This document shows, one piece after another, positions 34,119 through 41,682 of a DNA stretch of 64,000 nucleotides. A program made the position numbers and the translations under genes. Location of the stretch: assembly GCF_004010325.2 (NCBI RefSeq), contig NZ_SADR02000010.1, positions 62,001-126,000 on the forward strand, given 5' to 3'. The stretch's first letter is position 1, and the number at the start of each line of letters is the position of its first letter. Source of the stretch: Mesorhizobium sp. M00.F.Ca.ET.216.01.1.1. Lineage in GTDB: Bacteria > Pseudomonadota > Alphaproteobacteria > Rhizobiales > Rhizobiaceae. The notes under the pieces were generated by a model. It searched no databases. It was not told the origin of the DNA and saw nothing but the letters and a program-made list of their open reading frames with translations.

Positions 34119-34259
34119 TCAGGGTTTCTTGACCGTGTCGTCGACCGCCTTGGCAGTGGATTTGAGATCCTTACCAACGCCGCGGACCGTGTTTGCGCAG
34201 GCCGAAAGAGCCAAAGCGCAAGCAAGAATGGCGATCGATACAATGCGCAACAATTTCAT
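34119..34259 (-). CDS. Entericidin A/B family lipoprotein (46 aa)
   Basis: A 46-residue lipoprotein precursor. A basic start and hydrophobic core are followed by a lipobox LALSAC with the lipidated cysteine at residue 21. The mature tail of about 26 residues includes TVRGVGKDLKSTAKAV, the amphipathic segment typical of entericidins. It would be anchored in a membrane after signal peptidase II processing; entericidins act in envelope stress or a toxin/antidote pair. The ATG at 34259 has an excellent AGGGAGG site 8 bp upstream. Its gene is divergent from the DUF1638 gene with only 60 bp between starts, so the promoters overlap. Confidence 0.85.
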   Translation of the reverse strand: MKLLRIVSIAILACALALSACANTVRGVGKDLKSTAKAVDDTVKKP

Positions 34260-34319
34260 GAATGGTGCCTCCCTCACAAAATTCGCCAGACAGCAACGAA
34301 AATCGGTTAAACAGGTTCC

Positions 34320-34949
34320 ATGAGCGTCGCGCGAAAACAGCAACCCGATCAAGGCGACAGGCTTCTGGTCATTGCCTGTGGGATGATTGCGCGCGAGGTT
34401 CTGGCCGTCAAGGAGCAGCTGGCGCTTGACCATCTCGCCCTGACCTGCCTGCCGGCGGAGCTCCATTTCTATCCTGACCGCATCGCGCCGGCCATGGACA
34501 AGGCGATCGAAAAGGCCAAAGCGGGCGGCTATAAGCACATCTTCGTCGGCTATGCCGATTGCGGCACCGGTGGCATGCTCGACCGCGTCTGCGAAAAGCA
34601 TGGCGTCGAGCGCATGACCGGGCCGCACTGCTTTGCCTTCTACCAGGGCCTGGAAGCCTATGAGAAACTCGCCGACAACGACATGATGTCGTTCTACATG
34701 ACCGACTTCCTGTGCCGCCAGTTCGACGCCTTCTTCATGAAGCCACTCGGCCTCGACAAGCATCCGGAGCTGATCAAGGACTATTTCGGCAACTACCAGA
34801 AGCTGGTCTATATTGCCCAGACAGACGATCCGGAACTCGACAAGGTTGCCGAGAAGGCTGCGAAGATGTTGGGCCTCACTTACGAACGCCGCTCGACCGG
34901 CTATGGCGATCTAACGACGGAACTGGCCAGCGCCGCCGCACACGCCTGA
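34320..34949 (+). CDS. DUF1638 domain protein
   Basis: A 209-residue cytosolic protein belonging to the DUF1638 family of unknown function. Conserved-looking cysteine/histidine positions are ACGM (Cys20), LTCLPAELHF (Cys43, His49), GYADCGTGGM (Cys81) and GPHCFAF (His103, Cys104); such spacing could hold a metal or cofactor. In other genomes, from memory, DUF1638 genes recur beside MttB-type methyltransferases and corrinoid proteins. Here it lies between those genes and the MetV/MetF operon. A role in corrinoid or onium chemistry is therefore a reasonable guess but not established. It starts 60 bp from the divergent entericidin gene. Confidence 0.88.
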   Translation: MSVARKQQPDQGDRLLVIACGMIAREVLAVKEQLALDHLALTCLPAELHFYPDRIAPAMDKAIEKAKAGGYKHIFVGYADCGTGGMLDRVCEKHGVERMTGPHCFAFYQGLEAYEKLADNDMMSFYMTDFLCRQFDAFFMKPLGLDKHPELIKDYFGNYQKLVYIAQTDDPELDKVAEKAAKMLGLTYERRSTGYGDLTTELASAAAHA

Positions 34950-34955
34950 CACAGT

Positions 34956-35882
34956 TCAACCAGGCAATCCCTCTTCTGCCGCGAGCGCTGCGAGCACATC
35001 GGCAAAGCTCATCTTGCAGACGAACCCCAGCCTGTCCCTTGCCCGTGATGCGTCATAGACCCTGTCGATCGAGGAAAACATCGTCCAGCCCTTTCGCGCG
35101 TAGAGTACCGGAAATTGGGGGAAATAGCGCTCAACAACGGACGGTGCGTCGGCAATCAATGCCTCGCAATCGTCGCGCTGGAACGGCGTCGGCGCCGAGA
35201 CGATGAAAGTGTCGAAGCCGAGTTGCGGCGCCTTTTCCAGGGCGGCGATATGAGCCTCGGCAGCGTCTTCCACCGTCAGCCGGCGGAAAAGCAGCTCGTT
35301 GGCCTTGGTGTTGGCCTCCGACTGCTCGATCGCATGCGCCATGTCGTCGGCCTCGGGAAAGAACCGGGCCGTGCGCAGCACGATGGCCGGCAAGCCATGC
35401 TGGATATGATAGAGCCGGCAGAGGTGCTCGGCCGAAAGCTTGGTGGCGCCGTAGATGTTGCGCGGCTCAGGCGACATGTTTTCCGTCAGCCATACCGCCT
35501 TGCGCGCACCGCCCGTGAAGCCGGCACGTATGGCTTGGGAAATCATCAGCGAAGTGGTCGATGTGAAGACGAAGCGGCGAACGCCGGACGCCACCGCCGC
35601 GTCGAGAAGGTTGAGTGTGCCGCTTACATTGGTCTCGACGAAATCCTCGTTGTGGTAATGCTCGATATCGGGCTTGTGCAGTGCGCCGCTGTGGATAATG
35701 GCCTCGATGCGGTTATCCCTGACAGCCTGCATGACCAGGTCGCGATCGGCGACCGAACCGACGATTCGCGTTTCCGCAGACGGGACAGGATCGAGGCCAG
35801 TGACCTGATGGCCGAGAGCCCGCAGGCGCGGCCCCAAGGCGCCGCCCAGCCAACCCGACGATCCTGTGAGCAAAATCCGCAT
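34956..35882 (-). CDS. NAD-dependent epimerase/dehydratase (extended SDR)
   Basis: A 308-residue extended short-chain dehydrogenase. It has the nucleotide-binding TGSSGWLGGALG motif at residues 6-17 and an active-site YGATK (Tyr-x-x-x-Lys) preceded by TSTTSLM. The fold is shared by sugar-nucleotide epimerases and related dehydrogenases; the substrate cannot be told. It converges on the DUF1638 gene with a 6-bp gap. The neighbourhood holds no sugar-nucleotide genes, so it may act on another metabolite. The ATG at 35882 is the only sensible start. Confidence 0.88.
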   Translation of the reverse strand: MRILLTGSSGWLGGALGPRLRALGHQVTGLDPVPSAETRIVGSVADRDLVMQAVRDNRIEAIIHSGALHKPDIEHYHNEDFVETNVSGTLNLLDAAVASGVRRFVFTSTTSLMISQAIRAGFTGGARKAVWLTENMSPEPRNIYGATKLSAEHLCRLYHIQHGLPAIVLRTARFFPEADDMAHAIEQSEANTKANELLFRRLTVEDAAEAHIAALEKAPQLGFDTFIVSAPTPFQRDDCEALIADAPSVVERYFPQFPVLYARKGWTMFSSIDRVYDASRARDRLGFVCKMSFADVLAALAAEEGLPG

Positions 35883-36006
35883 CGGTGAAAACTCTATTTT
35901 TGACCTGTGGCGCTGTTAAGCACGGATGACAGACTGCCGCGAACGGGTAAGTTATGCGCCAGACGGAAAAGCAGGCTGCTCCAGCCATCGACCAGGAAAC
36001 ACACCG

Positions 36007-36582
36007 ATGATCGCTCGCCTATTGATTGCTGCGGCCAGTATTCTCTGCTGCACCCTCCCCGCGCTCGCCGACGGCGAGGTGCAGAAACTGATCACCGCCG
36101 CCGACAAGGCGCGGCTCGACAAATATGGCGACACGCGCAAGGCAGCCCTTGATGAAGCGAAAGCGGGCGATCCGATCGAGGTGAAGCAACTCGACGCATT
36201 GCTGGCAAAGCCGCTGGTGTCGTTTTCCGACAAGGACCTGACCGGCAACTGGCAGTGCCGCACCATCAAGGCCGGTGGGCTCAGTCCGCTCGTCATCTAT
36301 GGCTGGTTCAAATGCAAGGTGAGCGACGACGGTTCCGGTTGGATGCTGGAAAAGGTCAGCGGCTCGCAACGAACCAAGGGCCGCTTCTTCGACGATGGCG
36401 AAAAGCGCGCGATCTATCTCGGCTCCTTCTATGTCAACAACGATCCCGCAAAACCCTATGGCAGCGGCCCGGAAAGCGACCAGGTCGGCTATGCCTTCCG
36501 CAACGGCGCCAGCGAATGGCGCGTCGAGTTTCCAGCGCCCTACTACGAATCGAAGCTCGACATCCTCGAATTCAAGCGCTGA
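36007..36582 (+). CDS. DUF4893 domain exported protein
   Basis: A 191-residue protein with a clear Sec signal peptide (residues 1-22, ending PALA-DG). The mature domain matches DUF4893, with the GNWQCRTIKAGG strand and paired cysteines (GNWQCRTI and GWFKCKV) that could form a disulfide. It is presumably periplasmic; the function is unknown. Start ATG 36007 has AGGAAA upstream; the open frame to 35926 has no coding character. It is divergent from the epimerase gene and 96 bp before the formyltransferase-like gene. Confidence 0.85.
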   Translation: MIARLLIAAASILCCTLPALADGEVQKLITAADKARLDKYGDTRKAALDEAKAGDPIEVKQLDALLAKPLVSFSDKDLTGNWQCRTIKAGGLSPLVIYGWFKCKVSDDGSGWMLEKVSGSQRTKGRFFDDGEKRAIYLGSFYVNNDPAKPYGSGPESDQVGYAFRNGASEWRVEFPAPYYESKLDILEFKR

Positions 36583-36678
36583 TCCCGCATGCCTGGTCCC
36601 GATCACCAAGGATTAACCCGGTCACCCTAGCATCTGGCCTGCATAGAGCACGTCTTTGCGGGCGGCACGTCACGAACC

Positions 36679-37461
36679 ATGGAACCGTCGAAAACAAACT
36701 CGCGGCCGATCGTCGTCGTCACCGAGGGCGGTCCGCACATCTGGGCCATCGTCAACGCCATCGACGACCAGCTAGGCTCTGTCAGCGTTATCCTCGAAAG
36801 CCCTGAATCCAAAAAACAATTGCTGCTCGGGCGTGCCCGTCGCCTGGGCTGGATCCCGGCCGTTGGACAACTTGGTACGATGATGCTGACGCGGCTCGGC
36901 AAGCGTTTTTTCGCCGGGCACGCAGCCCGCTTGATTGCCGAGGAGAAGCTGCAGACCGAGCCTAAGCCCGGGCAAAAGATCATACGTATTGTCTCAGCCA
37001 ATGCGCCGGAATGCCTGCAGGCGATCGAGGCCATTCAGCCCGGCGTCGTACTGCTCGCCGGTTGCCGCCTGCTGTCGAGGCAGACTCTGGCGAAAATCCC
37101 ATGCCCGGTCCTCAATTATCATGCCGGCATCGCACCGAAATATCGCGGCATGAATGGCGGTTACTGGGCGCTCGCCTTGGGCGACGCGGAAAATTTCGGC
37201 ACGACGGTGCACCTGGTCGATGCTGGCGTCGATACCGGTGGTGTGCTGCGGCAGGCACGCGGCAGGCCAAAACCGGGCGACACCATTTCAAGCTATGCGC
37301 TGCGGCAAGCGGCGTTCTCGCGCGAAATCTGCGTCGAGGCGGTCTGCGATGCGCTGGCTGGCAAGCTTGCCACATCGGATCGCGGCCTGCCGTCGAAGCA
37401 ATGGTACCACCCGACGATCTGGTCCTATCTCTGGACCGGCGTAAAGGGCGGTGTCTGGTAA
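36679..37461 (+). CDS. Formyltransferase-like protein (Formyl_trans_N fold)
   Basis: A 260-residue protein whose C-terminal half has the folate-dependent formyltransferase signature: NYHAGIAPKYRGMNGG (about 146-161) includes the catalytic Asn/His of the family, and HLVDAGVDTGGVL supplies the catalytic aspartate region. The OB-like C-terminal domain of methionyl-tRNA formyltransferase is absent, so this is a different formyl- or related transferase. Position between the DUF1638 gene and the MetV/MetF operon fits a one-carbon role, for example using 10-formyl-THF. The N-terminal 90 residues are less typical. It is followed 45 bp later by a desaturase-like gene on the same strand. Confidence 0.78.
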   Translation: MEPSKTNSRPIVVVTEGGPHIWAIVNAIDDQLGSVSVILESPESKKQLLLGRARRLGWIPAVGQLGTMMLTRLGKRFFAGHAARLIAEEKLQTEPKPGQKIIRIVSANAPECLQAIEAIQPGVVLLAGCRLLSRQTLAKIPCPVLNYHAGIAPKYRGMNGGYWALALGDAENFGTTVHLVDAGVDTGGVLRQARGRPKPGDTISSYALRQAAFSREICVEAVCDALAGKLATSDRGLPSKQWYHPTIWSYLWTGVKGGVW

Positions 37462-37506
37462 CACGCACCGGTTTACCGGGCAGAGCCTCGGCGCTAAGAT
37501 TTTTGC

Positions 37507-38418
37507 ATGAGCGAGATCGACCACCGCGCCATCGTCGCCGGCCTTTCGGTCGAGGATCGTCGCGACCTCACCACCAAGGCGGATGCGCCCGGCATTTTCC
37601 GGCTGGCCGTCCATGGCGGGCTGGTCGTCGTGCTGGGCGCCTTGGTCGCTGCCCGCATCCCGCTCTGGCCGGTCCTGGTGCTGCCGCAGGGAATCCTGAT
37701 CATATTTCTCTTCACCACGCTGCACGAGACCATTCACGAGACGGCGTTCAGGACGCCTTGGCTCAATCGCGCTATTGCCACCGTCACCGGCTTTCTGATC
37801 CTGCTGCCGCCGGCATGGTTCCGCTATTTCCATTTCGCGCATCATCGCCACACGCATGACCCGGACAATGATCCTGAACTGATGAGCCCGAAGCCCGAGA
37901 CAACTGGTGAGTATCTGCGCTATCTGTCCGGCGGCCCTTACTGGATCGGCATGGTGCGCGTGGTCGCGACCAACGCCGCCGGGCGCAACTGCGACACCTT
38001 CGTGCCGGAAAAAGGCCGCGATAAGGTCGTTCTGGAAGCGCGCGTGTTCGTGATTGCCTATGCGGTGCTGCTGGCCGGCTCGCTGGCCGCGCAATCGGCG
38101 CTGCTGCTGTGGGTCTGGATCGTGCCGGTGCTCGTCGGCCAGCCCTTCTTGAGGGCCTACCTGCTGGCCGAGCACTCACGCTGCCCGCATGTCGCCAACA
38201 TGCTCGAGAACACACGCACCACCTTCACCACCAGGCTGGTGCGTTTCATCGCATGGAACATGCCCTACCACGCCGAGCACCATTCCTATCCGGCCGTTCC
38301 CTTCCACCGCTTGCCGCGTTTCCACGAGATCGTCGCGGAGCATCTGCGCACCACCGAACGCGGCTATGTCCGCTTTCACCGGAAGCTTCTGGGCAGCTTC
38401 CACCGTCCAGCCGGCTGA
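37507..38418 (+). CDS. Membrane desaturase/hydroxylase-like diiron protein, copy 2
   Basis: A 303-residue integral membrane protein of the fatty acid desaturase superfamily. Histidine boxes are HETIHETAF, HFAHHRHTHD and HAEHHSYP, with additional LLAEHSRCPH before the last. Helices flank the boxes, so the diiron active site faces the cytosol. Its place inside the corrinoid/one-carbon block, after the formyltransferase-like gene and before the MetV operon, makes an oxygenase acting on a small methylated or choline-derived molecule an alternative to lipid desaturation. That is speculation. The start ATG 37507 lacks a strong site. It differs clearly in sequence from copy 1. Confidence 0.82.
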   Translation: MSEIDHRAIVAGLSVEDRRDLTTKADAPGIFRLAVHGGLVVVLGALVAARIPLWPVLVLPQGILIIFLFTTLHETIHETAFRTPWLNRAIATVTGFLILLPPAWFRYFHFAHHRHTHDPDNDPELMSPKPETTGEYLRYLSGGPYWIGMVRVVATNAAGRNCDTFVPEKGRDKVVLEARVFVIAYAVLLAGSLAAQSALLLWVWIVPVLVGQPFLRAYLLAEHSRCPHVANMLENTRTTFTTRLVRFIAWNMPYHAEHHSYPAVPFHRLPRFHEIVAEHLRTTERGYVRFHRKLLGSFHRPAG

Positions 38419-38433
38419 GATTCCCCGCTTTCA

Positions 38434-38457
38434 TTTTGCGACATCCAAATGCGTCGC
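38434..38457. promoter_or_regulatory. TTTTGCGAC ... GTCGC motif upstream of the MetV/MetF operon
   Basis: TTTTGCGAC at 38434-38442 faces GCGTCGC at 38451-38457 in the 217-bp gap before the 'virulence factor' gene. The first half matches one arm of the 47461-47482 palindrome. The second arm is imperfect, so this is a tentative site. Confidence 0.3.
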
Positions 38458-38635
38458 TTTTGAATGCGCGCGCGTCGTCCCATAACAAGCAGCCCAGCAG
38501 CGCATACGGCAATGCTCGAAACACTGCATCGGCCCGAAAATCGGAATCGATCTTCGGAAGGCATGATGCAGCTGAGTTAAAGTGACGAGCGTCCTTTCCG
38601 ATTGGGCGTACGGCGCTCTACGGGAGTGAGAATTC

Positions 38636-38938
38636 ATGGCCGATCTGATCGTCGTCTACTGGCGCGACATCCCCGCCCAGGTCATCGTCCGGAAAGGCCG
38701 GCAGAACGCCAAGCGCGAACTGCCGCTGCGCTTTACCGAGGCGATCGACATGTGCGCCATGCGCACCGGCGCGGGCGGCACCGACGATTACCTGGCCGAA
38801 TGGCGCAAGGCCGATCCGGTTCCGGTCGGCGACGACCTCGAAGCCGAGGCTGAAAAGGCCCTGCAGCACCTCGACGCGAAATACGACCGCGAGCGGCTGG
38901 TCGCTCTGGTCAAGGCGGGCGGCAAGGAAAATGTCTGA
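38636..38938 (+). CDS. 'Virulence factor' (PF13769-type) small protein in the MetV/MetF operon
   Basis: A 100-residue soluble protein beginning MADLIVVYWRDIPAQVIV, the hallmark of the small family named 'virulence factor' in databases. The name has no mechanistic basis. The acidic C-terminus ends in EAEKALQHLDAKYDRERL, probably helical. The gene overlaps the MetV gene by 8 bp (ATGTCTGA), and MetV overlaps MetF by 4 bp, so the three are one translationally coupled operon. It is therefore more likely a subunit or maturation factor of the methylene-THF reductase than a virulence protein. Start ATG 38636 has GGGAG about 8 bp upstream. Confidence 0.85.
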   Translation: MADLIVVYWRDIPAQVIVRKGRQNAKRELPLRFTEAIDMCAMRTGAGGTDDYLAEWRKADPVPVGDDLEAEAEKALQHLDAKYDRERLVALVKAGGKENV

Positions 38939-39530
38939 AACCACCCCGACGGTCACTCAGGCCACACTGGTCAAGAAGGCAGCGCCGAAATCCGACTACA
39001 AGCCGGCCGACGTGTCGCCGCAGCGGCGCGTGCAGCGCTCCTTCGCAGTGCGGCTGTGGTCGGTGCGGCACTCGCGCTTGCTCGAATGGTTCTACGCCAG
39101 GTTCGCCGACATGTTCCTGCTCCTGCATCCACTGTGGAAGGGCATCGGCTACGGCCGCGTCGAAGGTCCGGTCAAATTCGTCGAAAAGCGGGTCAAGGGC
39201 TTCATGTTCGACTGCCGCATGTGCGGCCAGTGCATTCTGTCCTCCACCGGCATGTCATGCCCGATGAACTGCCCCAAGCAATTGCGCAACGGCCCCTGCG
39301 GCGGCGTGCGCGCCAACGGCAATTGCGAGGTCGAGCCGGATATGCCGTGCGTCTGGGTCAAGGCCTGGGAAGGATCGCAAAACATGGTGCATGGCGACAA
39401 GATCCTCGACGTGCAGAAGCCGGTCGACCAGTCGCTGCGCGAGACATCTGCCTGGTTACGGGTCACCGCGCAGGCGGCAGCCGCCCGCGAGGCCGCCCGC
39501 AACACCGCAAAGCCTGGGGCGTCGGCATGA
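38931..39530 (+). CDS. metV: MetV-like methylene-THF reductase C-terminal (zinc/iron-sulfur) subunit
   Basis: A 199-residue cysteine-rich protein of the methylene-tetrahydrofolate reductase C-terminal family (MetV). Cysteines at 95, 98, 101, 110, 114, 123, 132 and 140 are grouped as CRMCGQC, SCPMNC and GPCGG. In acetogens MetV partners MetF and binds metal; it is needed for a type of methylene-THF reductase distinct from the E. coli enzyme. Here it would support oxidation of methyl-THF in an aerobe. The start ATG overlaps the previous gene, and the stop overlaps the MetF start as ATGA. The first 60 residues are basic and poorly conserved. Confidence 0.88.
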   Translation: MSETTPTVTQATLVKKAAPKSDYKPADVSPQRRVQRSFAVRLWSVRHSRLLEWFYARFADMFLLLHPLWKGIGYGRVEGPVKFVEKRVKGFMFDCRMCGQCILSSTGMSCPMNCPKQLRNGPCGGVRANGNCEVEPDMPCVWVKAWEGSQNMVHGDKILDVQKPVDQSLRETSAWLRVTAQAAAAREAARNTAKPGASA

Positions 39531-40618
39531 TCGGACGCCAGCGCGACGAGAACCCGGCCGGCATCCATCTGCCGCTCGATCCCTTGCCCGGCCATACATC
39601 ACGTGGCCGGCTGGAGCGCGTCTTGAGGCGCGGTGAGTTCGCAGTGACCACCGAGCTCAACCCGCCCGACAGCGCCGATCCGGAAGATGTCTACAACCGT
39701 GCGAAAATCTTCGACGGCTGGGTCGATGCCATCAACGCCGTCGACGCGTCCGGCGCCAACTGCCACATGTCGTCGGTCGGCATTTGCGCGCTGCTGACCC
39801 GCATGGGCTACGCACCGATCATGCAGATCGCCTGCCGTGACAGGAACCGCATCGCCATCCAGGGCGACGTTCTGGGCGGCGCGGCGATGGGCGTCGCCAA
39901 CATGCTATGCCTCACCGGCGACGGCGTGCAGGCCGGCGACCAGCCCGGCGCCAAGCCGGTGTTCGACCTCGACTGCATGTCGCTGCTCGAAACCTGCCGC
40001 ATCATGCGCGACAACGGCAAGTTCCTGTCGGGCCGCAAGTTGACCACGCCGCCGCAGATCTTCCTTGGCGCTGCGATCAACCCTTTCGCGCCGCCTTACG
40101 ATTTCCGGCCGTATCGGCTCGGCAAGAAGATCGCCGCCGGTGCGCAGTTCGCGCAGAGCCAGTACTGCTTCGACGTCCCGATGTTCCGCGCTTACATGCA
40201 GAAGGTCCGCGACCTCGGCTACGACGAAAAATGCTTCATCCTGTGCGGCGTCGGACCGCTGGCTTCTGCCAAAACGGCCAAGTGGATCCGCTCGAACGTG
40301 CCGGGCATTCATATCCCCGATGCGATCGTCAAGCGGCTGGAAGGCGCCCAGGATCAGAAGAAGGAAGGCAAGCAGCTCTGCATCGACATCATCAACGAAG
40401 TGAAGGAAATTCCCGGCGTTTCCGGCGTCCATGTGATGGCCTACCGCCAGGAGGAGTATGTCGCCGAGATCGTCGATGAATCGGGCGTGCTGAAGGGCCG
40501 CCAGCCATGGAAGCGCGAAATCCGCCGCGACGACCAGCTCGTCGCCGACCGACTCGACCACATACTGCACGACGAGGTTACCGAAACGCAGGTGGACATG
40601 GTGAAGACCGCGCATTGA
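39527..40618 (+). CDS. metF: Methylenetetrahydrofolate reductase (MetF, MetV-partnered type)
   Basis: A 363-residue TIM-barrel flavoenzyme. It opens with EFAVTTELNPPDS (the MetF substrate-entry strand) and has MLCLTGDGVQAGD near the flavin/folate site. It interconverts 5,10-methylene-THF and 5-methyl-THF. ATG 39527 overlaps the MetV stop as ATGA, so the products are probably made in equal amounts and form a complex. In this context the likely direction is oxidation of methyl-THF produced by the corrinoid methyltransferase. The open frame extends to 39056 but upstream sequence belongs to MetV in another frame. Its sequence is closer to MetF partners of MetV than to E. coli MetF, judged by eye. 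Confidence 0.9.
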   Translation: MIGRQRDENPAGIHLPLDPLPGHTSRGRLERVLRRGEFAVTTELNPPDSADPEDVYNRAKIFDGWVDAINAVDASGANCHMSSVGICALLTRMGYAPIMQIACRDRNRIAIQGDVLGGAAMGVANMLCLTGDGVQAGDQPGAKPVFDLDCMSLLETCRIMRDNGKFLSGRKLTTPPQIFLGAAINPFAPPYDFRPYRLGKKIAAGAQFAQSQYCFDVPMFRAYMQKVRDLGYDEKCFILCGVGPLASAKTAKWIRSNVPGIHIPDAIVKRLEGAQDQKKEGKQLCIDIINEVKEIPGVSGVHVMAYRQEEYVAEIVDESGVLKGRQPWKREIRRDDQLVADRLDHILHDEVTETQVDMVKTAH

Positions 40619-40654
40619 AGGCGCGAACGGTCACCATCCGCTTGATCAAAATCA

Positions 40655-40682
40655 GATAACGATATAAAGAACTCTTTATATC
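40655..40682. promoter_or_regulatory. SahR-type palindromic operator upstream of the methyl-THF:corrinoid methyltransferase gene
   Basis: A perfect 10-bp inverted repeat (GATATAAAGA at 40661-40670, TCTTTATATC at 40673-40682) with AC centre. It ends 2 bp before the GAGGAG ribosome-binding site. Together with the preceding GATAAC it is identical, in inverted orientation, to 24342-24368 in front of bmt. It resembles the SahR motif as I recall it. Location between metF and the methyltransferase implies an internal regulated promoter. Confidence 0.75.
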
Positions 40683-40697
40683 ATGAGGAGAGATTTC

Positions 40698-41672
40698 ATG
40701 ACCCGCACCATCGTCGCCTCGGCGACACGAGAAATCATCATCGGCTTCGACCAGCCTTTCTGCGTGATTGGCGAGCGCATCAATCCGACCGGCCGCAAGA
40801 AGCTGGCCGCCGAGATGGTAGCGGGCAATTTCGAGACCGTCATCAAGGACGCGCTGGAACAGGCCGCCTGTGGCGCGACAATGCTTGACGTCAATGCCGG
40901 CGTCACTGCCGTCGATCCCAACGCCACCGAACCGGCGCTGCTGGTTCAGACGCTGGAGATCGTGCAGGGGCTGGTAGACCTGCCGCTGTCGATCGACAGT
41001 TCTGTGTCCGCCGCGATCGAGGCGGCGCTAAAGGTCGCCAAGGGCCGCCCGCTGGTCAATTCGGTCACCGGCGAGGAGGAAAAGCTCGAAGCCATCCTGC
41101 CGCTGGTCAAGAAATACAACGTTCCGGTCGTCGCCATTTCCAACGACGAGACCGGCATTTCGATGGACCCCGACGTGCGCTTCGCCGTCGCCAAGAAGAT
41201 CGTGCAACGCTGCGCTGATTTCGGCATTCCCTCGCATGACGTGGTCGTCGACCCGCTGGTCATGCCGATCGGCGCGCTGGGCGATGCCGGCCGCCAGGTG
41301 TTCGCACTGCTGCGGCGGCTGCGCGAGGAACTCAAGGTCAACACCACCTGCGGCCTCTCCAACATCTCGTTCGGCCTGCCGCATCGTCATGGCATCAACG
41401 CCGCCTTCATCCCGATGGTGATCGGCGCCGGCATGACTTCGGCGATCATGAACCCGGTGCGCCCGCAGGAAATGGAAGCCGTGCGCGGCGCCAATGTGCT
41501 CAACGGCACCGACGAGAACTGCACCAACTGGATCAGGACCTACAAGGACTACAAGCCGTCAGAAGGCGGTCAGGCCATTGCCGCCCCCACGCAAGTCAAC
41601 GCGCCGGGCAACGGCGGCAATAACAATGGCCGCAGGCGCGGCGGCCGTGAAGCCCGGATGGCCCGAGGATAA
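40698..41672 (+). CDS. Methyltetrahydrofolate:corrinoid methyltransferase (pterin-binding, MtgA/AcsE type)
   Basis: A 324-residue protein with a pterin-binding TIM barrel (about 20-275), including FCVIGERINPTGRKKL, ATMLDVNAGV and PLSIDSSVSAAIEAAL. These match the MetH folate-binding region and methyl-THF methyltransferases such as MtgA and AcsE. It would move the methyl group from the methylated MttC-like corrinoid protein to THF. The C-terminal about 45 residues are low-complexity (NGGNNNGRRRGGREA). Start ATG 40698 has AGGAGAG upstream, preferred to ATG 40683. It lies 10 bp before the RACo-like gene and directly after a SahR-type operator. Confidence 0.93.
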   Translation: MTRTIVASATREIIIGFDQPFCVIGERINPTGRKKLAAEMVAGNFETVIKDALEQAACGATMLDVNAGVTAVDPNATEPALLVQTLEIVQGLVDLPLSIDSSVSAAIEAALKVAKGRPLVNSVTGEEEKLEAILPLVKKYNVPVVAISNDETGISMDPDVRFAVAKKIVQRCADFGIPSHDVVVDPLVMPIGALGDAGRQVFALLRRLREELKVNTTCGLSNISFGLPHRHGINAAFIPMVIGAGMTSAIMNPVRPQEMEAVRGANVLNGTDENCTNWIRTYKDYKPSEGGQAIAAPTQVNAPGNGGNNNGRRRGGREARMARG

Positions 41673-41682
41673 GCGCGTAATC

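Noticed and set aside
33515-34243. A minus-strand frame giving a proline-rich (PPPPPSS) protein over the DEGGGG array
   Set aside because: It is the complement of the glycine repeats. The plus-strand frame has a signal peptide and a ribosome-binding site.
34119-34763. A 214-codon minus-strand frame over the DUF1638 gene
   Set aside because: Only its last 46 codons are real (entericidin, with its own ribosome-binding site at 34259); the rest is antisense to DUF1638.
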